DNA of 11,695 bases. It comes from Gallionella sp. (GTDB lineage Bacteria > Pseudomonadota > Gammaproteobacteria > Burkholderiales > Gallionellaceae). A program made the translations under genes and the position numbers. Positions 7,727-11,695 of the stretch are shown piece by piece; positions within the stretch are counted from its first letter, which is position 1, and every line of letters starts with the position of its first letter. Location: contig SCPW01000409.1 in assembly GCA_004298605.1 (NCBI GenBank), positions 1 to 11,695 on the forward strand, in the 5' to 3' direction. The notes below the pieces were generated by a model. The model worked only from the letters and a program-made list of their open reading frames with translations, did no database searches and had not been told where the DNA came from.

Positions 7727-10225
7727 CTAAGAATCGGCTTGGAGGTTATTGCTGAAGCTGCAGAAAGTATTCCGTTTCCTTTTCGCGTGATACATCGCCG
7801 CATCTGCGTTCTTAAGCAAGGTTTCGCTGTCCATACCGTGTTCTGGATAACGGGCAATGCCGATGCTGCAGCCAACGTTGCAGAGTGTTCCATTCAGTTC
7901 AAACGGTTCCAGCAGCGCCTTAAGAATATTTCTTGCAACATGTTCCGCGCTTTCAGGGGTTTTTATTTCGGTAATAATGACGGTAAATTCATCGCCGCCC
8001 ATGCGGGCCACGGTGTCTGTTTTGCGTACGCAGGAAAGCAGGCGGCCCGCTGTTTCCCTGAGCAGCACATCACCAACGTCGTGACCAAAGGTGTCGTTGA
8101 TTTCCTTGAAATGATCAAGATCAAGGAACAACACGGCAAAATTTTGCTGATGACGTTGCGCCAGAGCTAATCCCTGTTCCAGGCGATCATGGAACAGTGA
8201 GCGGTTGGGCAAGCCGGTCAAGGGGTCGTTGTGGGCCAATCGCTGGAGTTCTTCCTCGCCCTGCTTGCGTTCGATGACGACGGCCAAAGCATCGGACACC
8301 GTTTTGAGGTATTTTTTCTCATTTTCATCGCTGACGTGGCCCGCATCGACATAGGCATTGAGCACGCCAAGCAACCGCCCCTCCAACATGATTGGGATGC
8401 AGTAGTGCCCGTGCGGCTGGATGCCGTCGTATCTGATTTCATGCTGTTCATTCAGATGATTGAGAAAAATAATTTCGCGGGTGGCAGCAGCTTTCCCGCA
8501 CAGGCATTTACCGAACGGCAAGATGGCGCATGAGCGCAGCAAAGCATCCGGCAAATTGCGCTGCGCTACCATTTTCAGTGTCTCTTTGACGACCAGAAAA
8601 ATGGCGCCTTTGTTCTGCAACGAAAAGACCGGGATAGAGAGCACGGCATCAAGGGACTTGAGCAGCACTTCTTTTAGCATCAGGGGGGGCAGCGAGATAT
8701 TCAGTATCGAATCCAGCACACGCTGGATATTCAGTGCGCGTTCAATTTCCAACTGTGCCTTTTTGCGTTCGGTAATGTCCCGCAGTACGGCGATGCCATT
8801 CCATTTGCCCGCGAGCAAGGTAGCCGAAAGCGCAATCTCGATGGGAAACTCCGTGCCATCCTTGCGGATTGCGGCCAGTTCCAGTGTTTTGCCCAAGGCC
8901 GCGCCCTGGCCCATTTCCAGAAACGCGGGGAACGGCTTGAGATAAGCCTCCCGGAAACGTTCCGGCACAATGAGTGGGTGAAAATTCTTCCCCAGCACCT
9001 CCTCTTGCGTGTAGCCGAAGATTGTTTCGGCCGCTTTGTTCCAGAAAGAAATATTGCCCTCGCTATCTATGCTGATGATCGCGTCCTGAGCAGAAGCGCT
9101 GATTTTTTCAAACCGCTCCTCGCTTTCGCGCAGTTTTGATTGTTCGTCCTGCAATTGCCGGATGAAACGCTCCTGCATTTCCTCGCGTATTTTGTTTTCG
9201 GACATGAGCTGTTGCCGGGAGCGGGTCAGCTTCTGTTCGATCCGGCCCAGAATCAGGTAAAAAAGAATGAAAATTCCCAAGCTTATGGCAGCGGAAATGC
9301 CGGTGAATAAGAGCATGTCTTTTTTCGATTGGGCGACGAGCTGCGTCATGTCGTGCAGCATGACCAGCATGCTGACTTGGTGTCCGCCGGCATCGTTTAC
9401 GGGGATATTGACTACCCAGTAGCGATGGCCCTGCAAATCAATTTCCTGGAGAATATGGATGCCTGTGCCTGAATGGATAGCGTTGATTTGGGCAAGTGCC
9501 TCAATAGGTGCATCCCGCAAGCTCTGTGACACCAGTACCGTAGCAGGCAGCATATCCCAGTCGGATTTCCGATCGAGCATACGCATGCCTGCTTCCCAGT
9601 CGCTCTGCACCAGATACCGCTTGTTGACGAGCATGAAGAACTCGGCATGGAGCATGGTGCGGGCATCTTGAATGAGGCTATCGACCTCCTGCCCCAGTTC
9701 GATATAGCCGAGTAATTTACTGCCATTGAAAACAGGCAGTACGGAACGCAACGTGAAGGTGCCCAGCGGCCCCAGTTCCATCCCGGAGAATAGGGTGGCG
9801 CTCTTCTCGGCGCCAATCGCGGTGTAGCGATCAATGACATCGCCATATTTTTCAGGCTTGTGGACTCGCAGCAAATTGATGCGACGCGCATCATGAAAAT
9901 AGAAGTGCGTGATGTTATGTTTCTGATGCAAGCGTTCATACATGGGGGCACTCAGCGCCAGCAACGCTTTGCGATCCCCGGCCTGCATGGCGGCGATAAG
10001 CTGCCTGTCCTGCGCGATGAAATGCAGGCTGGCTCCCATCACTTCGGCCTTGGTATCCAGCAGCGACTTGAGATGAGCCTGCATGAATTCGGCTTCATGC
10101 AGGATGGCATCATTCCGTTGTCGGGCTTCCAGATTGCTGACAAAGTAGCTGCCGATCACAAAGACAAGCACACCGGCTATGGCCAGTGGCAGAATGATGC
10201 GTGTTTTTAGGGTGAGCGAGCGCAT
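7727..10225 (-). CDS. Membrane diguanylate cyclase: periplasmic Cache-like sensor, PAS, GAF, GGDEF
   Basis: Predicted to make c-di-GMP from two GTP in response to a periplasmic signal. Residues below are numbered from the TTG at 10234; I prefer the ATG three codons later because AAGG is only 3 nt from that TTG. Order: TM1 (about 13-33); periplasmic region (about 35-300) with FHDARRINLLRVHKPEKYGD (113-132), resembling dCache_3; TM2 (about 308-330); coiled coil (332-375); PAS (about 375-490, SAQDAIISIDSEGNISFWNK); GAF (about 505-655, FGKCLCGKAA and HGHYCIPI); GGDEF (about 668-825, DPLTGLPNR). Metal-binding Asp705 and GGDEF (746-750) are intact, as is the inhibitory site RKTD (737-740), so an active, product-inhibited enzyme is expected. 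There is no EAL domain. The gene opposes purA, and its GC is visibly lower than neighbours (sampled 60-base lines about 48% versus 67% in hisZ), suggesting later acquisition. The ligand is unknown. Confidence 0.93.
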   Translation of the reverse strand: MRSLTLKTRIILPLAIAGVLVFVIGSYFVSNLEARQRNDAILHEAEFMQAHLKSLLDTKAEVMGASLHFIAQDRQLIAAMQAGDRKALLALSAPMYERLHQKHNITHFYFHDARRINLLRVHKPEKYGDVIDRYTAIGAEKSATLFSGMELGPLGTFTLRSVLPVFNGSKLLGYIELGQEVDSLIQDARTMLHAEFFMLVNKRYLVQSDWEAGMRMLDRKSDWDMLPATVLVSQSLRDAPIEALAQINAIHSGTGIHILQEIDLQGHRYWVVNIPVNDAGGHQVSMLVMLHDMTQLVAQSKKDMLLFTGISAAISLGIFILFYLILGRIEQKLTRSRQQLMSENKIREEMQERFIRQLQDEQSKLRESEERFEKISASAQDAIISIDSEGNISFWNKAAETIFGYTQEEVLGKNFHPLIVPERFREAYLKPFPAFLEMGQGAALGKTLELAAIRKDGTEFPIEIALSATLLAGKWNGIAVLRDITERKKAQLEIERALNIQRVLDSILNISLPPLMLKEVLLKSLDAVLSIPVFSLQNKGAIFLVVKETLKMVAQRNLPDALLRSCAILPFGKCLCGKAAATREIIFLNHLNEQHEIRYDGIQPHGHYCIPIMLEGRLLGVLNAYVDAGHVSDENEKKYLKTVSDALAVVIERKQGEEELQRLAHNDPLTGLPNRSLFHDRLEQGLALAQRHQQNFAVLFLDLDHFKEINDTFGHDVGDVLLRETAGRLLSCVRKTDTVARMGGDEFTVIITEIKTPESAEHVARNILKALLEPFELNGTLCNVGCSIGIARYPEHGMDSETLLKNADAAMYHAKRKRNTFCSFSNNLQADS

Positions 10226-10347
10226 ATGTTTCAATAACCTTCAATGACCTCGATTGCCCTGTTGCGGGTTCTGAAGTGTTCTTGTGAGAATGGTTGCAAC
10301 GTCTGCTGCATCAACTCCGACCGACACCCACTTGGCTAACGTGGGTT

Positions 10348-10376
10348 ATTCTGCACCGGGATCAATCCAATATCAA
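10348..10376 (-). promoter_or_regulatory. Tentative promoter for the diguanylate cyclase gene
   Basis: On the minus strand TTGATA (10376-10371, five of six matches) and CAGAAT (10353-10348, four of six) are 17 bp apart, giving a leader of about 115 nt that would contain the ACCCAC/GTGGGT hairpin. It is a weak pattern match only. Confidence 0.3.
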
Positions 10377-10614
10377 ACCTGGCAGCATGCCGAAGATATG
10401 CTACTGGGACTTTTCCGCTGGAGATGCTGGTATTAACTTTGCCGAAAGCAGCCACTCAGTGGCATGTACAACAAAGCAAAACCCCGGTTGCTTTTCCGTT
10501 ACTCTGCAAGGTGCTTGTCGGTGTGATCGGGAAAAAGCGGGAGGTGGGCATTAGCGGTGATGTGGCAAAAAGCAGCCGGGGAATGCAGCACCAATGGTGT
10601 AAAATGCCGCCGGA

Positions 10615-10640
10615 TTTCAGGGTTGAGTTTCAGGGTTGAG
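10615..10640. repeat. Perfect 13-bp tandem duplication
   Basis: TTTCAGGGTTGAG occurs twice without a gap, at 10615-10627 and 10628-10640. It lies in non-coding DNA just past the tRNA-Leu terminator. Two copies are consistent with a slippage duplication; no function is implied. Confidence 0.9.
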
Positions 10641-10677
10641 CCAGCCAGAAAAACACGTGGGCAGCGTTACGGACAAC

Positions 10678-10717
10678 AAAAAACCGCACCAGCTACAGAT
10701 TGAGCTTTGATGCGGTT
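10678..10717 (-). terminator. Rho-independent terminator of tRNA-Leu
   Basis: Read on the minus strand, AACCGCA (10717-10711) pairs with TGCGGTT (10688-10682), with an inner AGCT/AGCT stem (10703-10706 with 10691-10694). It is followed by a run of T that corresponds to the plus-strand A-run at 10678-10683. It begins about 15 nt beyond the tRNA CCA end, so the tRNA is a single-gene transcript and the cyclase gene further along needs its own promoter. Confidence 0.8.
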
Positions 10718-10731
10718 ATTGAGTTGTTTGA

Positions 10732-10816
10732 TGGTGCCCAGAAGAGGACTCGAACCTCCACACCTTGCGGCACACGGACCTGAACCGTGCGCGTCTACCA
10801 ATTCCGCCATCTGGGC
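10732..10816 (-). tRNA. tRNA-Leu(CAG)
   Basis: Complete 85-nt class II tRNA including an encoded CCA (plus-strand TGG at 10732-10734). The acceptor arms GCCCAGA and TCTGGGC pair perfectly (10816-10810 with 10742-10736), with discriminator A as expected for leucine. The D-loop region contains GGAATTGGTAGACGC, the anticodon arm is CACGG-TTCAGGT-CCGTG with anticodon CAG at 10782-10780, a variable arm GCCGCAAGGTGT follows, and the T arm is GGAGGTTCGAGTCCTC. It reads CUG, a preferred leucine codon in these GC-rich genes. Confidence 0.98.
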
Positions 10817-10836
10817 ATGTTTTGCTGAAGGCGCGC

Positions 10837-10865
10837 AATTTAATTGTTAAAGGATACATTGTCAA
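10837..10865 (-). promoter_or_regulatory. Promoter of tRNA-Leu with GC-rich discriminator
   Basis: On the minus strand a perfect TTGACA (10865-10860) is followed after exactly 17 bp by TAAATT (10842-10837, four of six). Transcription should start near 10830, about 14 nt before the mature tRNA 5' end. The bases after the -10 box read GCGCGCC, the GC-rich discriminator known from stable-RNA promoters under stringent (ppGpp/DksA) control; that control is inferred here. Confidence 0.75.
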
Positions 10866-10893
10866 TGAATAAAAAATATTTTCCGCGATTGCC

Positions 10894-10989
10894 CTTTCTC
10901 CCGCAGGAATTGAAGATTGCTCTTCTCGCTTGCCTCCTCTCCCGCTTGCGGGAGAGGATTGAGGTGAGGGGCTTCTCCACGGGGGAAAG
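10894..10989. repeat. REP-like compound palindrome in the rnr leader
   Basis: The core is a near-perfect palindrome at 10935-10958: CCTCTCCCGC (10936-10945), TT, GCGGGAGAGG (10948-10957), plus one more T-A pair outside. It is followed by ATTGAGGTGAGGGG. From memory this belongs to a CTCTCCCGC/GCGGGAGAG repeat class widespread in proteobacteria and often linked to REP-associated transposases. An outer pair, CTTTCTCCCG (10894-10903) with CGGGGGAAAG (10980-10989, one G-U), encloses it together with a small hairpin GAAGA/TCTTC (10912-10916 with 10921-10925). The outer stem ends 21 nt before the rnr ATG, so it would lie in the rnr leader if transcription starts upstream. Confidence 0.8.
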
Positions 10990-11010
10990 TTGGATAGGGG
11001 GCGCGAAGCG

Positions 11011-11695
11011 ATGAAAAAGAAAAATAACATACGTCTGCAAGACCCGTTTCTGGAGCGCGAGCGCGAGCAATACGAGCATCCGTTGCCGAGCCGCGAATTC
11101 ATTTTGCAGATACTGGCCGAGCAGGGCGGGCCGGTCGCCGATGAAGAGTTGCTGGATATTCTGCGCATCGAAAGGGATGAGGAAGATTTGTTTTCCCGCC
11201 GCTTGCGCGCGATGGAGCGCGACGGGCAGATCATGCGCAACCGCAAGCGCGCGATTTGCGTGGCCGAAAAGCTCGATCTGGTCAAAGGCAAGGTGCAAGG
11301 CCATCCGGACGGATTCGGCTTCTTGATCCCGGAAGACGGCAGCGCCGATATGTTCCTCAGCGAGAAGGAAATGCACAAGGTGCTGCACGGCGATGTGGTG
11401 ATGGTGCGGCAGAGCGGCGTGGACCGGCGCGGTCGCCCGGAAGGCAAGATAGTCGAAGTGCTGGAGCGCGGCAATAACCGCGTGGTGGGGCGCTTGTACG
11501 AAGAGCACGGCATCCAGTTTCTGGTGGCGGAAAACCGCCGCATTACCCAGGATATTCTGGTCGCGCCCGGCGAAGCGGGCGGCGCCAAGCCAGGGCAAGT
11601 GGTGGTGCTGGAAATCCTGCAACACCCCGACAAACACGCCCAGCCGATCGGGCGCATCGTGGAAATATTGGGCAACTATGCCGACCCCGGCATGG
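11011..11695 (+). CDS. rnr: Ribonuclease R, 3'-truncated by window edge
   Basis: Processive 3'-to-5' exoribonuclease of the RNB family that degrades structured RNA, including mRNA during trans-translation and defective rRNA. Only 228 codons are present and the frame is open to the edge. Visible order: a basic start, the characteristic RNase R lead-in DPFLEREREQYEHPLPSREF (11-30), a winged-helix-like domain (about 28-85), cold-shock domain 1 (about 90-150, KGKVQGHPDGFGFLIPEDG), and cold-shock domain 2 (about 155-220, VVGRLYEEHGIQFLVAENRR). NYADPGM (222-228) marks the entrance to the RNB catalytic domain, which lies outside. The N-terminal winged helix separates it from RNase II. The ATG at 11011 has GAAG close by and a purine run AGGGGG about 10 nt upstream; neither is strong. 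The lead-in motif so close to this ATG supports the start. Confidence 0.95.
   Translation, partial: MKKKNNIRLQDPFLEREREQYEHPLPSREFILQILAEQGGPVADEELLDILRIERDEEDLFSRRLRAMERDGQIMRNRKRAICVAEKLDLVKGKVQGHPDGFGFLIPEDGSADMFLSEKEMHKVLHGDVVMVRQSGVDRRGRPEGKIVEVLERGNNRVVGRLYEEHGIQFLVAENRRITQDILVAPGEAGGAKPGQVVVLEILQHPDKHAQPIGRIVEILGNYADPGM

Larger units (their letters stand above)
10235..10677. other. About 440 bp with no recognised gene, between the cyclase gene and tRNA-Leu
   Basis: Several short open frames occur on the plus strand (for example from 10290, 10294 and 10424), but none has a convincing ribosome site or a protein I recognise. The region contains a 6-bp hairpin ACCCAC/GTGGGT (10326-10331 with 10341-10346), an imperfect GCAAAACC/GGTTGC stem followed by TTTT near 10475-10495, and a 13-bp tandem duplication at 10615-10640. 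It must hold the promoter and leader of the cyclase gene. The rest may be decayed coding DNA or spacer. Confidence 0.6.

Noticed and set aside
7643..8170. Plus-strand frame of 175 codons opposite the GGDEF domain
   Set aside because: It is antisense to a conserved GGDEF domain and has no recognisable motifs.
10290..10554. Short plus-strand frames (48 codons from 10290, 86 codons from 10294)
   Set aside because: There is no convincing Shine-Dalgarno and no recognised protein family, and the two overlap each other in different phases. They are kept only as possible pseudogene traces.
10732..10760. tRNA-Leu 3' end as an attachment site for an integrated element
   Set aside because: I looked for a second copy of the tRNA 3' end near 7530-7730 and in the gap before the tRNA and found none, and no integrase is present.
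10716..11675. Minus-strand open frame of 319 codons across tRNA-Leu and rnr
   Set aside because: It runs through a tRNA gene and a REP-type palindrome and lies opposite RNase R, whose reading is unmistakable. The apparent frame is chance in GC-rich DNA.

Overview
The window is mostly a chromosomal housekeeping segment of a betaproteobacterium. The gene order (protoporphyrinogen oxidase, hfq-hflX-hflK-hflC, a DUF2065 gene, hisZ, purA, then tRNA-Leu and rnr) and the protein styles (HflX switch I DTTSRR, Hfq rim RKEH, HisZ beside PurA) fit the Nitrosomonadales, possibly a Gallionella/Sideroxydans-like iron oxidiser. That family-level placement is a guess from memory of gene order, not a search.

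Layout. At the left edge is the 3' part of a HemY-type protoporphyrinogen oxidase (to 1214). A 78-bp gap with a candidate promoter leads into a tightly packed plus-strand operon from 1293 to 6140: hfq, hflX, hflK, hflC, a small DUF2065 membrane protein and hisZ. All five junctions overlap (four by a single base, one by 14), so the genes are probably translationally coupled. A 62-bp compound palindrome of the GTAGGGTGGGCA repeat type separates hisZ from purA, and a rho-independent terminator follows purA at about 7563-7592.

From 7727 to about 10225 on the minus strand lies one large signalling gene: a membrane-anchored diguanylate cyclase with periplasmic Cache-like, PAS, GAF and GGDEF domains. 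By eye its GC content is lower than that of its neighbours, and the roughly 440 bp upstream of it hold no gene I recognise. This is the accessory part of the window.

Next comes a complete minus-strand tRNA-Leu(CAG) with its own strong promoter, GC-rich discriminator and terminator. On the plus strand, after a leader containing a CCTCTCCCGC palindrome of the REP type, begins rnr (RNase R), which runs off the right edge.

Functionally the window joins RNA metabolism (Hfq, RNase R), ribosome rescue (HflX), membrane proteolysis control (HflK/HflC acting on FtsH), histidine and purine biosynthesis (HisZ, PurA), heme synthesis and c-di-GMP signalling. I found no CRISPR array, phage, toxin-antitoxin or recognisable defence system. 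The points worth a second look are the extra segment in the HflX G domain, the palindromic repeats beside purA and rnr, the unassigned DNA around the cyclase gene, and a Cys/His-rich GAF domain.
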